From Tieghemiomyces parasiticus (taxonomy: Eukaryota > Kickxellomycota > Dimargaritomycetes > Dimargaritales > Dimargaritaceae), in contig JANBPT010000153.1 of NCBI GenBank assembly GCA_027575765.1, positions 1 to 64,000 on the forward strand: DNA of 64,000 nucleotides, in the 5' to 3' direction. Of this stretch, positions 43,424-55,931 are shown piece by piece. The notes beneath the pieces were generated by a model. The model ran no database searches. It saw only the letters and a list, made by a program, of their open reading frames with translations, and was not told where the DNA came from. Positions within the stretch are counted from its first letter, which is position 1. Every line of letters starts with the position of its first letter. The translations under genes were made by a program, and so were the position numbers.

Positions 43424-45193
43424 TTAAATGGAACCATCCCAGGAACCGGCGGTAAAAGTACTGTCATTGTCGCTATCTTGTGCGGCATACAGGTACTGCG
43501 CACCACTAAGCCCCTGATCCGCCATCTCGACCTTGGGGGCCTCTACCTTACGGACGCTCAGCACGCCGTCCTCCTGGGCCGAATCCAGGATGGTCTCGAG
43601 TAATCTAATCGGCAACTTCCCATCGGTCAAGAGCTTCTGCCAAGCGAGGGCCGCCACCGCCCGGGTTTCCCACTGGTCACCCGCCGGGACCGGTCGGTTA
43701 GCATTCATCCTTTCCGCCTCGCCCGCCACTTGAGGGGTGGTCGGTCGCTTATTATGTGGGTTACATAACGACCATAAAGCCTGCAGTGAGCGTGGAGGGC
43801 GATTGGTGGCGGCCGCGGCGGACGAAACGACCGTTACGGGGTGGTCGCTATGACCCGCTTTACCGTCTTGAAGGTCGCGGGGGCGGCTGTCGGGTTGGTG
43901 AGTCATGCTGAGCCACTGCCGGAAGCTTGGGGCGAGCGAAGCCGATGAGCAGGTCTGGTTTCCACGGAAATATTGGACGATATCATCGCGTAGATGTCGG
44001 GCGGCTTCTTGGCGCCGGTCGTGGATGTGCTGGAGCTCGGCTTCTAGGAGTAGGTCGCACGTGGGGGTGAAAGGCCGGAGGGTCGTGTTGCTGTCACCAA
44101 TGGCCGGGATGGTTTCCACGTTGGCCGGCGGGGTAGACCCATGGGGCCCGGTGGCGACGTGCGTGTCACTCAATGAAGTAGCAATGCCTTGGGTCGCCTG
44201 CTGCGACCTTCTCCCCATCCTGAAGATCTTACTCAACCTGCTCTTCTTGGTGCCCTGACTTTGGTCGGCAGCTTCGGGTACCGCGGCAATTGGCTCAATC
44301 ATAAGGACTGGGTCGTCGAGGTGCTCAAAGATACGCCAACTGGCCAACGTACCCGGAAGTGGTCTAGGGTCGTTGCAGACCCAGACGCCATAAGATCCTA
44401 AGTTGAGGATATGAGTACCCTGGCAGCCGGTGTCAAAGTTCGGGGACACTGCTGCTGGCGATGTCGCCTTGGCGTTGGAAGGTAGAAGATACTGCGCAGT
44501 GGATGCGGAGTTGGCTGAGGGTATTTTCGGAAGCGGCTTGTCCACACGGGTACTTGACGGCTGGTGAATGGCAAAACTCCCCCGACGAGGTGGGTTTCTA
44601 TCTTCCTGCCTCATCAAACGATCGAGTTGGACACCACTAGTGAACCCTGGGCTACGAGGTAGACTGCCACGGTTACCATTACCACCAAGATCTTGCTCTG
44701 CTACTACGGCGACTTCCTGGTGGCCGGTGGGGATGACCACGTCGGACGACGGCTGGACTATTGCCTTCCCCTTGCTTGGACCGGATTTCGTGAACAGTCT
44801 GGTAAAGGTTATCCAGTGCCGGTGACCTGCAGAGCCGCGCCTAGTCGCGGTGGGAAGCACCGTCGCACCCTCATTCAAGGGGCTATCAGCGACCGTTGTA
44901 GCCTTAGCGGGATCGATCAAGACGGACAGGGTAGGGTATGGAGGGGCTAACGAAGTGACGGCAGATAAGGAAGTTTGGTCGTCATCAAGGGAGGAAGTAT
45001 ACCCCTTGCCGGACGCACCATCCTTATCAAGTGATAAAACGATGTCGAGCTGAAACGGCTGGTTGGGGGGGTCGGGTTGAGAATGGAGCGCCTGGCTACG
45101 TTCGTTGGTGGAATACGTGGTAGTGGCCGAGGTGGGGGCGTCGAGGAGAACCAGAGCTAGTCCCCATAGGGTGATTGTCTGTATGGCACGCAT
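43424..45193 (-). CDS. Large secreted protein of unknown family
   Basis: 589-residue intronless ORF; I use ATG 45193, since the open frame upstream of it offers only non-ATG codons. Residues 1-23 are a signal peptide (MRAIQTITLWGLALVLLDAP). The body is polar, Ser/Thr/Pro-rich and low in cysteine; it includes GCQGTHILNLGSYGVWVCND with a possible disulfide pair. It also has a basic patch KKSRLSKIFRMGRRSQQ and a helical acidic/basic stretch near CDLLLEAELQHIHDRRQEAA. The C terminus has RAVAALAWQKLLTDGKLPIR and an acidic Ser/Asp tail. No TM helix after the leader is evident. I do not recognise a domain. GC-rich codon use like its neighbours and the long open frame support a genuine gene. Confidence 0.65.
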   Translation of the reverse strand: MRAIQTITLWGLALVLLDAPTSATTTYSTNERSQALHSQPDPPNQPFQLDIVLSLDKDGASGKGYTSSLDDDQTSLSAVTSLAPPYPTLSVLIDPAKATTVADSPLNEGATVLPTATRRGSAGHRHWITFTRLFTKSGPSKGKAIVQPSSDVVIPTGHQEVAVVAEQDLGGNGNRGSLPRSPGFTSGVQLDRLMRQEDRNPPRRGSFAIHQPSSTRVDKPLPKIPSANSASTAQYLLPSNAKATSPAAVSPNFDTGCQGTHILNLGSYGVWVCNDPRPLPGTLASWRIFEHLDDPVLMIEPIAAVPEAADQSQGTKKSRLSKIFRMGRRSQQATQGIATSLSDTHVATGPHGSTPPANVETIPAIGDSNTTLRPFTPTCDLLLEAELQHIHDRRQEAARHLRDDIVQYFRGNQTCSSASLAPSFRQWLSMTHQPDSRPRDLQDGKAGHSDHPVTVVSSAAAATNRPPRSLQALWSLCNPHNKRPTTPQVAGEAERMNANRPVPAGDQWETRAVAALAWQKLLTDGKLPIRLLETILDSAQEDGVLSVRKVEAPKVEMADQGLSGAQYLYAAQDSDNDSTFTAGSWDGSI

Positions 45194-46662
45194 GATCCCG
45201 CAATGCAAAAATTACACTTGCTATTTTGGAAAAGGAAGTGTGTTGTAGTTTCTTTTTCTTTTTTCTATTCAAGAAAAAAACAAAAACAAATGACGTATCA
45301 GACAAGTGGGCCTTTCGGAGTGCAATTATTCAGGGGGGAGAGGGTTGGGGGCGACTCTAACCAATTATTATATATACATGACGAATAAAAACCAAAAACG
45401 GTGCAGGAAATAGTGCCAGTTGACCCAAACCCGACAAGCCGTCTTAGAGGGCAGGTTTTATAGGCATCTCTCAGTTTTATTTTCCCTGAGCGCCTATACC
45501 AACGAAAAATGTAAGGTCAACTTTATTCCTACCCCTTCCGGGCCTTGAATTATCAACCCAACGGTGGAGCGTAAGCCTTGTACTTATCGAACCACACTTA
45601 CTAACACTGAGCTCTGACCTCTAATGGGAGTCTGTACGACCCGGTGGCACACGGATGAAAAATGGCCGACTTAGTCTCGCGCCCTCACGAACAAGCCACT
45701 CGGCACAGCGACCGGTAGGACTGGTCACTCCCTTCGTTCCAAAAGGAAAGTCCCTGAGGCACCAACGCGATGGTCGCACCACCAAGGCCGAGAGCGTCTT
45801 CCATTAGCTTACTTTTTCTCTCGGCAGCTTTATTGTTGGAGGAACTAAAATATATATATATATGCCAAACTGACTATTGAGATGCTATCACTGTGTAAGT
45901 CTAACTGCCTTACGGTAGGTGGGGCCATTTTCCCTCCGCTTCCCATCGTTTGAAGGCCTCGGGTACTGGTAAGACCGAAAGTCAGCATGTGGCCAGGGTG
46001 GGCCTGGTGCAGCGCAGTGAGAGCCTAGGGACGAGTGAGAATGTGAAAAGTTTAAGGACAGGCACACCCCGTACCTCACACCGCAACCAATCGACCAAGC
46101 CGAAGTCCCTGTGCTCGATACGACGGAGAGAGCCGCTGCCGACGCGCCAACGGAGTTCATGAGCTCCTGCGAGCTGGCCAATGGGAATGCACTAATGATA
46201 GGACAACCCCCCTTCCCAGTAGTGCGAATCTCGCTGAGCTGTGGTACCCAACGTCCTTGTGGCTGGGGCGACGACCAGCCTAAACAGCAGAGCCTGCAAC
46301 ACGCCAGACTGCCGCTACCAATAACCCTTGTATTCGAAACGAGATGGTCATTACACCAGCCCATTTGGCCATTACCCTATGGTTTCAACAAAAGCAATTT
46401 TGTATAATTTTTTATTTCCCTAGAAGTGAAATGAGGTTTGCGAGAGTGTGAAGTCACATGCAGAATGCCGCCCAAGCACGGGTATGATTGGGGCTAGGCG
46501 GAAACCAAGATGGACGGGGCGTAAGGTCGTATTGGTGGATATACCTTGTACAAAAACAGGTGGGAACGAGGAAATTCGACGGTCGGCACGGGCTCGGCCA
46601 AGGTACGGCCACCGCAGGACCCGAGGGAGGGCTCAGGGGAGTGGAAGTCCACCGTAAACGGC
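45194..46662. other. Intergenic region, no gene seen
   Basis: Contains an (AT)n tract at about 45850-45863 and poly-A/T-rich sequence just upstream of the secreted-protein start. No coding exon or RNA gene recognised. Confidence 0.45.
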
Positions 46663-48039
46663 TTATTTCTTACCAGCCTTCTGGGCAGACTTGGTGGCCT
46701 TACCGGCTTTCTCGGTCTTGTCGACGGCCTTGATGACACCGACGGCAACGGTCTGACGCATATCACGGACGGCGAAGCGACCAAGAGGGGGGTACTCCAT
46801 GAAGGACTCGACGCACATGGGCTTGGAGGGGATCATCTTGACGATGGCGGCGTCACCAGACTTGACGAACTTGGGGGAGTCCTCAATGGACTTGCCGGAA
46901 CGGCGGTCGATCTTCTCGATCAGGTTGTCGAAGCGGCAGGCAATGTGGGCAGTGTGGCAGTCCAGCACTGGGGAGTAGCCAGCAGAGATCTGACCGGGGT
47001 GGTTAAGGACGATAACCTGGGCGGTGAAGCTCTGGCTCTCCTTCGCGGGGTCGTTCTTGGAGTCCGAGCACACGTTACCACGACGGATGTCCTTGACCGA
47101 CACGTTCTTGACGTTGAAACCGACGTTGTCGCCGGGCAGACCCTCAGTGAGCTGCTCGTGGTGCATTTCGACGGACTTGACTTCAGTCGACACGGCGGCG
47201 GGGGCGAAGGTCACGATCATACCGGGCTTGATGATACCAGTCTCGACACGGCCGACGGGCACGGTACCGATACCGCCAATCTTGTACACGTCCTGGAGGG
47301 GCAGACGCAGAGGCTTGTCGGTGGGGCGGGTCGGGGGCTCGATGGCATCGATGGCCTCGAGCAGGGTCTTGCCCTTGAAGGAACCGGCCTTGGTCTCCTT
47401 CTCCCAGCCCTTGTACCAGGGGCAGTTCTCGGAGACCTCAATCATGTTGTCACCGTTGAAGCCAGAGATGGGCACGAAAGCGACGGACTTGGGGTTGTAG
47501 CCGACCTTCTTGATGAAACCAGACACCTCCTTGACGATTTCCTTGTAGCGGGCCTCGGACCAGCCGTTGGTGTCCATCTTGTTGAGGGCAACGATGAGCT
47601 GCTTGACACCCAGGGTGAAGGCGAGCAGAGCGTGCTCACGGGTCTGGCCGTCCTTGGAGATACCAGCCTCGAACTCACCAGGGCCGGAGGCAATGATGAG
47701 AATGGCGCAATCGGCCTGAGAGGTACCGGTAATCATGTTCTTGATGAAATCGCGGTGACCAGGGGCGTCGATGACAGTGACGTGGTACTTGGGGGTCTCG
47801 AACTTCCAGAGAGCGATATCAATGGTGATACCACGCTCACGCTCAGCCTTGAGCTTGTCGAGCACCCAGGCGTACTTGAAGGAGCCCTTGCCCATCTCGG
47901 CGGCCTCCTTCTCGAACTTCTCGATGGTACGCTTGTCGATACCACCGCACTTGTAGATCAGGTGACCGGTGGTGGTGGACTTGCCGGAATCGACGTGGCC
48001 GATAACGACGACGTTAACGTGGAGCTTCTCTTTACCCAT
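46663..48039 (-). CDS. TEF1: Translation elongation factor 1-alpha (eEF1A)
   Basis: GTPase that delivers aminoacyl-tRNA to the ribosome. Intact single coding exon, 458 residues, ATG 48039. G motifs are all present: GHVDSGKST (P loop), [11 protein letters not shown] (G3) and ALNKMDT (G4), together with [18 protein letters not shown]. Domain 2/3 signatures such as [15 protein letters not shown] and [14 protein letters not shown] are intact. The C-terminal tail is Lys-rich ([15 protein letters not shown]). Codon use is strongly biased, which leaves a 501-codon open frame on the opposite strand; that frame is a shadow. A leader intron and a TATA element lie upstream. Confidence 0.98.
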   Translation of the reverse strand: MGKEKLHVNVVVIGHVDSGKSTTTGHLIYKCGGIDKRTIEKFEKEAAEMGKGSFKYAWVLDKLKAERERGITIDIALWKFETPKYHVTVIDAPGHRDFIKNMITGTSQADCAILIIASGPGEFEAGISKDGQTREHALLAFTLGVKQLIVALNKMDTNGWSEARYKEIVKEVSGFIKKVGYNPKSVAFVPISGFNGDNMIEVSENCPWYKGWEKETKAGSFKGKTLLEAIDAIEPPTRPTDKPLRLPLQDVYKIGGIGTVPVGRVETGIIKPGMIVTFAPAAVSTEVKSVEMHHEQLTEGLPGDNVGFNVKNVSVKDIRRGNVCSDSKNDPAKESQSFTAQVIVLNHPGQISAGYSPVLDCHTAHIACRFDNLIEKIDRRSGKSIEDSPKFVKSGDAAIVKMIPSKPMCVESFMEYPPLGRFAVRDMRQTVAVGVIKAVDKTEKAGKATKSAQKAGKK

Positions 48040-48047
48040 GTTGGTGG

Positions 48048-48292
48048 CTAATGGGTGTGGGTTGAGATGAGGGGCGGACGGATGGATGGATGGATGGGGT
48101 TAGAACAGTTGGTCAGGTGTCGGAAAGAGCGCGGACAAGGGTCGGCTTTGGTCGGGGCTTATGGGTATGGTTGCAGAAATCGACATGCGACCCAGGGCGC
48201 GACGGATGGATCCCGCGACCGCGGTGGTCGACATTGAGCGTGGCAGCCGCTGAAAGGCGCCCTGTATCGTTCGGTGGGAGACAAGTACTTAC
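48048..48292 (-). other. 5'-leader intron of eEF1A
   Basis: A GTAAGTACTT donor at 48292 and an ATTAG acceptor ending at 48048, eight bases before the eEF1A ATG, outline a 245-nt intron. Leader introns are common in highly expressed eEF1A genes. The donor overlaps an upstream ATG (ACAATGTAAG) that splicing would remove. Confidence 0.6.
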
Positions 48293-48432
48293 ATTGTGGA
48301 TAAGATGAGGGGGGTTAGACGTAAAAGGGCGTAATGGAACGACACGAGAAGACGTGAAGAAAGGACGAATGCAAACCTCGGGGAGATAGGTGAAGAGGGA
48401 AGGAACAAGCCCGACGGGTTGCACCAGCCTGA

Positions 48433-48439
48433 TTATATA
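48433..48439 (-). promoter_or_regulatory. TATA box of eEF1A
   Basis: TATATAA on the minus strand lies about 140 bp upstream of the leader-intron donor, which allows a short untranslated first exon. Pyrimidine-rich sequence on the coding strand follows it, as in strongly expressed genes. Confidence 0.5.
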
Positions 48440-51270
48440 CCGACCTTCCCCCCAAGCACGGGTAGGAAGGGGGTGGGATGGTGGAGGGAGGGAGGGGGCC
48501 TACGGGGCGGACCGGAGTGGATTTGCGCGCTGCTTGGAGGGGTGGGGAGAGCTGGTGACGCCGTGGGCTGGTGGGGAGCCGCCCCGCCCTTCCCCCGATA
48601 CACAGCGAAGCAGCTGGCAACAACAAAAAAAAACCGCGAAAAAACGGTTAATAGGCTGGAATCCCATGTGGCCCCCTCCCTCCCCCTCCCCCCGGTTGGA
48701 GGAAAGGGCAGAGCGCCGGGCGTGGGGAATAAAAAATTTTCACCGCTTGGATCAGAAAGCCCAGGTCTCTGGGGCCGTGGCACTAGAGGACCAACCGGAG
48801 CGGGCGGCGGCGCAGTGTGCTGCAGATTCGGTGGGAAAAATCCTCGCCCACCGTGATGGGGGGGCTCAAGGTCTCTGCGGCAGAAAGGATGTTGGGCAAT
48901 ATGAAGGATGGTGATTGGTGGGGCCCCAAGGAACTGACAGAAGCGAATCGAATACTGGCAGCACTGGGTGACCTGTGCTGGCAACCCTTTCCGGCCTTGG
49001 CCCTCCGCCGCCGTCATGGCCACGGCGATGAAGGCGCGTCAGCCTCGCCCCCCCTTCCATAATCGCCAGCTACAAGGTGGTATGGACTGGTTGCTCAGGG
49101 GTGATATGCCGTATAGTCGGCAACCTGGTTGGGCGGGTATGTGTGTATGTGATGGTCTATGGATAGATGGGGGGATCCATTAGGAACCACAGTGAATGCA
49201 TATACTACTCCCGCGTGCAGCACGACCTGCGGTCCACAAGGGACTCCTAGGGCCTGACTGGCAGCTAAGGGAGGGGGTCGAAACGACAGGCCCTACCCTG
49301 CCGGTGTGGCCATGACCAGGGAGGAAAAGGGAGGCGAAGGCTACACCAGGGTTGTACATCCTCGCCCTTGCACCTCCCCTGCCAGCTGCCGCCCCCCCGC
49401 CTGCCACTCTGGCCATTTCCACCCGCGCGGCCGATCTCGTCTATGCTGGCCTGCGGTCTGGCTGCGTTTCCTAATATGGCACCGGTGAGCTCATGGCCCC
49501 GACTGGCACGATGGTTGCACACGGCCATGCCCCCCTTCGCCGTCAGTGGTGGGACTGCGGAAGCAGCGGTGACCACCATCAATGTGGCAATCGTGGACGA
49601 GAATCCTTGGCAAGTCCCTACGGCACTCCTCCCACCCCACCCAGCCTGTATCCGCTGCCTGCCATCGCCGCACTCCGACGGGCGTCGCCCAAGGGGGATT
49701 ACGCGACGTTGCGCTGGCTGGTACAGCCGTCCCGTCCCTGGCCCCTGCCTTTCGAAGGAAGCCCAATCGCGACCGTGCCTAGAAGGTCGGTTCGCCAACT
49801 ACCCTGGAAACCACCATCGATGGGTCGCCCGGTGGCGAGTAGGCTCGTAGGCCTGGGTGGCTGCCAACTTGTAAGACAAGTACTGGGGCTCGGCCTGCAC
49901 CGGCCAACGGCGCGCACCTCGACCAGCGCTTGTACGAGTCCAGTTTTATTTTTTGGGACTCCGCACCATGTTGCTTAGATCGCGTCTGATAGTCTACATT
50001 ATTACTTCGGGATGGGATGGACGGCTCCCTTGACTCTGGCCCGGGATTCTGGCGCACCCATGTATCGGGGAGGGGCGCACATACACCCCTACGAATGCTG
50101 CCTTCGTTTGGCCGCTTACAACAATGTCCAATAGGGTCCCACCCTTCGCCGAATAAAGCATCAATGGTGGTTCTAGTGGCGTTCTGCCCCCCCCACGTGA
50201 TCCGGCCGTCCATACCGATGGCCCGACTCGCTTGTCTAGGAATCGGGTGCGTGGGGGTCTCATCGCCAGTTCAATACCAACGGCATACGCCAGTCCACCC
50301 TGACCACAATCGCAATACCTAGTCGAGACTGCCTTTTAATTAGAACACACAAGGCTACCCTCACCCCCAAAATAAAGCAAATTTTGCAGAGTGTTGGGGC
50401 TGGTCCGCCTTCGAATAAGAGCTCCTTAGGAAGTGCCACGCTGCATTCCCGCTCAATGGCACATGTATATCGGGCTATCCCGGCCCTATGGGCGTGGCAA
50501 GTCTGTCAAAGCATGTCAACCCAGGTATTCTCGACCTGGAGACAAGTAAAAAAAATCTTTTTTCGGTGATGAAAAATCACCAGAAACCCGACATGCAGGT
50601 CGTTTTCAGCTCCGATGAGACCATAATTGGACGCCACCCTTCGGACAATGCGCTATTGGGGGTCTTAGAGAGAACCCCCCCTTCCTTCACCCCTCTTTTT
50701 GGACCCTCTTCCCTGTATCCACTGGCGCTTGTCCATGGTCCTTCTCTCCTGTTGTCTCCCTCCTGCCTCCCCCAATTCAAGTATTCCACATTCCAGGGGG
50801 GGTAGCATCTATCCATCAGTCAACGTGTCACCCTACGGCACGGTATTGGAACAAGTGACGGCGCCTAAATATTTTGTGGCTGGCTGTCATGCAACTCAAA
50901 GCCTCAAAAGTTTTGACTCGTGCGGTGAAAAACTTGAATGGCCTCTGGATCATGCCTGCAAAAGAAATTTTTATTATTCAAAGGCGGGGTACCCGCGGAC
51001 CTGTCATTCACAGTTGGCAGTAGGATGAAATGAAAAAATAAATTTCCACCCCTATACCGCGTCGGGGAAATGACCGTCACAGATGGCAACCTTTCCAACT
51101 CCGTCTCAGATGTTTTATTTCCGGTAAAAGGTGTAAGGCCCGTACACACAAGTGACGGCCACATTCGCTAATCCTGAACATCAACGTGGCCTGTTCATTA
51201 GAGTAAATAAGTAGGAGGGGTTGCTGGCCAGGAATATACTATGGTACAAGGATGCAACAAAAGTGAGGTT
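48440..51270. other. 2.8-kb intergenic region
   Basis: No gene established between eEF1A and the Polo-type kinase. Frames of up to ~196 codons here start at non-ATG codons or lack any motif. A small hairpin GGTGAT-GAAAA-ATCACC sits at about 50565-50581. The C/T-rich part near the eEF1A start may be promoter. Confidence 0.4.
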
Positions 51271-54200
51271 TTACAATAGGAGGGCATTAGGCTGGTCGAG
51301 ACCCTTGCGGAAGACCGGGAAATAGCCTAGGCGATCCTTGACAAGATTAGGTAGCGTTTCGTCAATACGGTACCTGGAAATCGACAGACATGATAAGCGG
51401 TTGAAAAATAATTTGAGCGATGGGGTTGGAGGTAGAGGAGGGGGAGGGGGAGGTTAGTCACGGTATAGATAGATGGGGGGGGGAGAGAGGGGTTAAAAGT
51501 CAATACTACAGATCCACTTTGATTTCTCCAGGTCCGGCGATCCTGATTATCAGCCGCAGAAGTTGAAAAGCTAAAAAAAAGCAACACTATATATATATAT
51601 ATATATAAAACTCTGTATACTTACACTTCACGTACGGGGAGTCGCGAGCCTGTCTCGTCCGCGGTGGACTGATCGACCCATTCGACAGTCTGTTCTTGGA
51701 CATCAATCAGCAGCAAGATACCATCAATGAAGAACATGATAAAGTGGCGGACGGGGGCGGTCGGTTGAGCGTCGGCCGCGGCCGCCAGTGCGGTGGTCAG
51801 CCAGCCGGTCGCCACTGAGTGCTTAGGGTGGTGATCATTTGGGTCGGAGGGCGGGATGGCCATCATGGTGCTGGTGGACTGGATACACCACCCGACCTGC
51901 GGGATAAAGTACGTGCGGTAACCCGTTTGGACCATCAGTTGGGATACAATCTCATCCACGGACGGGTGGTGGTGGTGGTGACGCGGGTGGGCGAAATCGC
52001 CGACGGGAGGTCCGTGGTGTAAAGTGCTGGGGGCTGTTGACGTCGACGCTGAGGAAATCGGGGGTACGTGGGTTTTAGGCGGCAGAAGCGTTCGGCCCGG
52101 GAGATCAGAAGTACCATGGCTATTCAGAGGCCGTCTAGACGACGGTACACTCGGTAGGGGTACGGCGTCATGGACCGAGGGAAACGGCCTGGGGAGTATC
52201 GTATGGGGTTCCACCGCCGCCGCCACCCGCTCTCTTTCCACTAAGGCGGCCCTAGTTGGCTCCGTATCCGATCCACTACCACTGCCGCGGGTGGTACTAT
52301 CCGGATCCAACCCATGTCGCCGGAATATCCGCGCCAAATCCGTCGGAACGATATCCATATCGACAATCTTGACGCCGACCGGGTACCTCGGCGACGAGGT
52401 CGTAGCCGCGGAGTCCCGCTTCGGGTGGTGGCCCAGTCGCGTCTCGACCATCCCGAGTTCGACATGGATGGCTAGGCACTGGCGGTAACAGGCCACGACG
52501 TGGCGGTAGAGTGGGAGCAGGAGTTCGGGTATCTCGCCACGGATCCGGGCCAACCCGATGGGGTCGCCGTTGGCCAGGTCACTCGCGCCTAGTAGCAGCG
52601 GTTCGTCGCCGCCGCCAACGCCGTCAGCGCTTCCGGTGGGACACGGCGGGCGGCCTGCGCCCGTACTCCCCCCCTCCTCATCGTCCTCATCATCCAGGTC
52701 CGTGGCGTCCCGACCGGCCGAGGTCGGACGACGTAACGTGGCTTCACTGCCTTCTATCCCCTTCCTCGCTTCCCCGTTTGACCCCGCGGTACGATCCGCT
52801 GGAGGCCACCGGGCGGCCTTGGGCAGCGTAAACTGGTGTATGCTATCAGGCAACCCCTTTTGGGGGACACAAAATTCCACCTTCCGCCGTACCGTATCCA
52901 CTGCGACGACGATCCCGTTATGGAACGTAACCCGGGCGTTTCCGAAGGGTTCGTTCTCCATTAGCTCGACGCGGGCCTGCGGGGTACCCAATACGATCCG
53001 CGGGGTGCGGGCGCGGATGCGCTGGATAAGGCTGCAGAGATTGGTGAAGGCCGGGAGGTACTGTGCCGGCACGTCCGTGGTGGCGAACTGGGCCTGCGGG
53101 GCGAGGTGACGGAGGTCCGGCATGGTCCCCTCGGCCGGATGATTCGGCGCGTTGAGAAATTTGGTCATGTCGGCTTTGGCGCAGATGTAAAGTCGCGTGC
53201 CTCGCGCGTTCAGGAGGAGGACTACCGGGTCCCCGTAAAAGTGCGCCATGACCCGTTGGTCCTTGCGGATTTCGAGCGTGAACTTTTTAGTCACCTTGCG
53301 GTAGGGGTTGAGACGCTGGGCGGTGGTGCGCAATATCGGGGCGGATGGGGGCGCAGGGGCGGTGGTAGGCCCGCCGTGGGCGGTGACAGGGTCGTATAGC
53401 GTAGCCGGGTAGGCGTCTCGGCCTGCGGCGGCACGGCGAGCGACGGGCGGCTCGCGACGGTCCCGAGGGTACTGTGGAGGGGGTGGTGGTAACCGCTCGT
53501 GTGTCATGGTTGGAGTACCCGATACGGCGGGCGGTTCCCTATGCAATTGGGGCACCCCACCGCCACCGGCAGCGTGTCGGTCGAGAGCCTGGTACACCGC
53601 GTCTAAATCCCGGGCCGAGGCTGGTTCCCGGAGGTGCCCAGCGGCCGTGGCCATCATCCCGCCATTGCCATCACTACCGCCGCTGCCGGTAGCACGTTCG
53701 GGCAAGCTGTGCGCGACTTCCCGAATGAAACGCAGGCTGACGACAGGGAGGCTCGGGTGGAAAAAAGGATGGTGCAGGAGCTGGCGGGCCGTCAGACGGT
53801 TATCCGGATTCAGTTTCAGTAGCCCGCGGACCATGGCAAACCCGGCGTCAGATAGGTCGGTCGGAAGCTCCGACCAGAGGCGCTGCAGAGTCCGGTCATC
53901 AATGGTGGCGGGGTCAAATCGGCGGGTTTCACGTCCATGACGGTCCCTACCAACGTCATGATCATTGTCGCCGTGGCCAGCGGCGGCAGAACCAAAGGGG
54001 GCGCGGCCGAGAAGAAACGAGACAAAAAGACACCCGAGCGACCACATATCGGACGGCGGGCCATACGTCCGGCGGGCCCAAATTTCCGGGGCGATATAGT
54101 TGGGCGTCCCGCACATGGTCCTAGGTTCGCCACCTCCCCCCATGGCCAACACGTCACCCCCCGTTGTCGTTTGGTCGAACCGGGTAGCCAATCCGAAATC

Positions 54201-55112
54201 GCACAACTTGACCTTCATATCCTCTGTCAGCAAAATATTGCCCAACTTCAGATCCCGATGAATCACCTTTCGGTCGTGTAGGTACTTGACGGCGTGCACG
54301 AGTGGGTACAGTACGCCACGGGCCTCGGCCTCGGTGAGCGGCCGACGAAGACCCCGGTGGAGGTACCCGTACAGTTCGCCCTGGGCGCCTAATTCGAGGA
54401 CCAGGTACACGTAACGGCCGTCTTCAAAGTAGTCGTAGAGTGCCACCACGTGCGGGTGCCGGATTTGCCAGTGGATCTCGATCTCCTGGGTCAGGCGCGT
54501 GTACATCTCGGACGTCGTGAGGGTGGACTTGCTGATGCGTTTGATGGCGACCCAGTGATCGGCGTAGGGTCCCCGGAGCCCCCGAGCGAGGTAGACCCGG
54601 CCGAAGGCACCCGAACCGATCAGTTGGTGGAACTGGTAATCGGCCGGACCGCCCCCCGTCAGTGGGGCGGAGTAAGGGGTGGCGGAAGTCGGAGGGTGCG
54701 GCCAGGAATCCGGTCGGTCGTGGGTAGGGGCCGGTCGGGTTGGGGGTCGTGAGGCTCCGTAATAGTCTGCAGCTGGTGGTGGTGGCAGCGGTGACGGCTG
54801 CCGGTCAGCTCGCAGGCGGGCCAACCGTTCGTTAAACCCGCGACTAAACAACCGCGCGGATTCCGGTGCCGGCGGGCGGCGGGTGTGGTCGTCGTAGCAG
54901 TCCACGTCTGGGTGGCGACGCGGAAGGTGGTCGGGTTGATGGGAGGCCGGCCGTGGTGGTGGCAGTTGGTAATCAGCCTCGGCCTGGTAATGGCGGCGAT
55001 AGCGGTCGTCCGCTTCATATTCTTCGACCTGTAGGTCGCCCAGCCGATGAATTTGGCCACCAGGTCGGTCATTGGGCAGCCAGTTAGCGCCATGGCGGGC
55101 CGCATAGGCCAT
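51271..55112 (-). CDS. Polo-like kinase of PLK4/SAK type
   Basis: Ser/Thr kinase, 1196 residues in two exons: 55112-51625 and 51373-51271. The GTAAGT donor lies over the apparent TAA stop. The CCAG acceptor keeps phase 2 and adds YRIDETLPNLVKDRLGYFPV. I start at ATG 55112 after a GTG-only frame. Kinase domain ~160-475: GSGAFGRV (166-173), VAIK Lys191, HRD Asp287, DFG 305-307, APE 341-343; the activation loop is lengthened by Gly-rich residues. Past ~600, YRKVTKKFTLEIRKDQ and DPVVLLLNARGTRLYICAK resemble the PLK4 cryptic polo box. The C terminus, YRTYFIPQVGWCIQ and FFIDGILLLIDVQEQTVEWV, resembles polo box 3. PLK4 drives centriole duplication. Assignment to PLK4 over PLK1/Cdc5 rests on the divergent boxes. 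Confidence 0.8.
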
Positions 55113-55931
55113 GTTTGGGAGGAGGGGGTGGAGTTGGTTTGGCACACGTAGGAAGCGGGAAGAGAAAAGCGGCGCGAGGGAGGAATATGGTTCGGTATAG
55201 CGGGCGTCGAAAAATCGCAACGACCTGGTCACTATTAAATCGGGTTCCGCGTATAGCTTGCGAGATGGACTAGAGAGCAGTGTGGGGGAGAGCTAGGTTC
55301 GGCACGAATAGGTAAACAGTTTATCAGGCCATGAGGAACGGGGCGCTGGGGAGCACAGTGGCGTGTATGGTCAAATGGAAATGAATCGTCCAACCACACC
55401 GAAACATATTGTCAGCAAGGGTCCTTGTCTGAGCACCGGGCGCGTTGACACGCAGTCCGCATTGCTATTGTTGGCCAGGAGGAAGCCGAAGGGCGGGCTA
55501 GGCGGCAACGTTGGCATCGAGAGTGCGTAGACCAGACCTGTATGTCTCACCTACCGTACTAGGGGCCCTCCCTTGTTTACAGTTCCTTGGTCCGCCCCGG
55601 TGGTTGGTCGGTGGATCGACGGTACGTCTAACCCCTCACTTCTGTGTTTGGCTTTCTGCATCGCGTGCCTTATATCAGCTAAATCACGTGATCAATTATA
55701 GCATCGCTCAGCATTAGGGTGAAGGAAGTGCTTTAATCAGGTATTATAGTATGGAAGCACGGAGGGGCGCTGCCGGAAGAGATTTTAATGAGGGAGAGGA
55801 GGATTAGAGTACAGATTATGTAATATGTCGTAGGCGGCAGGCGGGGAGAAGGAACTTAGGGGATGGCACGTTGGGAAGGGCAGGATAGGTAGGTCGGACG
55901 GTTTGTGGAGGGGGGGGGGAAGTGAGCCGAC
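55113..55931. other. Spacer, no gene seen
   Basis: Lies between the Polo-type kinase start and the Gtr1 stop, both minus strand, so it should carry the kinase promoter. No coding exon recognised. Confidence 0.5.

Noticed and set aside
46546..48051. 501-codon open frame antisense to eEF1A
   Set aside because: It mirrors the strongly biased codon use of eEF1A on the other strand, has no protein-family features, and eEF1A is intact.
48433..49023. 196-codon minus-strand frame upstream of eEF1A
   Set aside because: Pro/Gly/Arg-rich translation of pyrimidine-rich promoter DNA; overlaps the TATA region; no motif.
50488..50805. 105-codon plus-strand ATG frame
   Set aside because: Becomes low-complexity Ser/Pro/Leu after ~60 residues, no family resemblance, no supporting splice signals.
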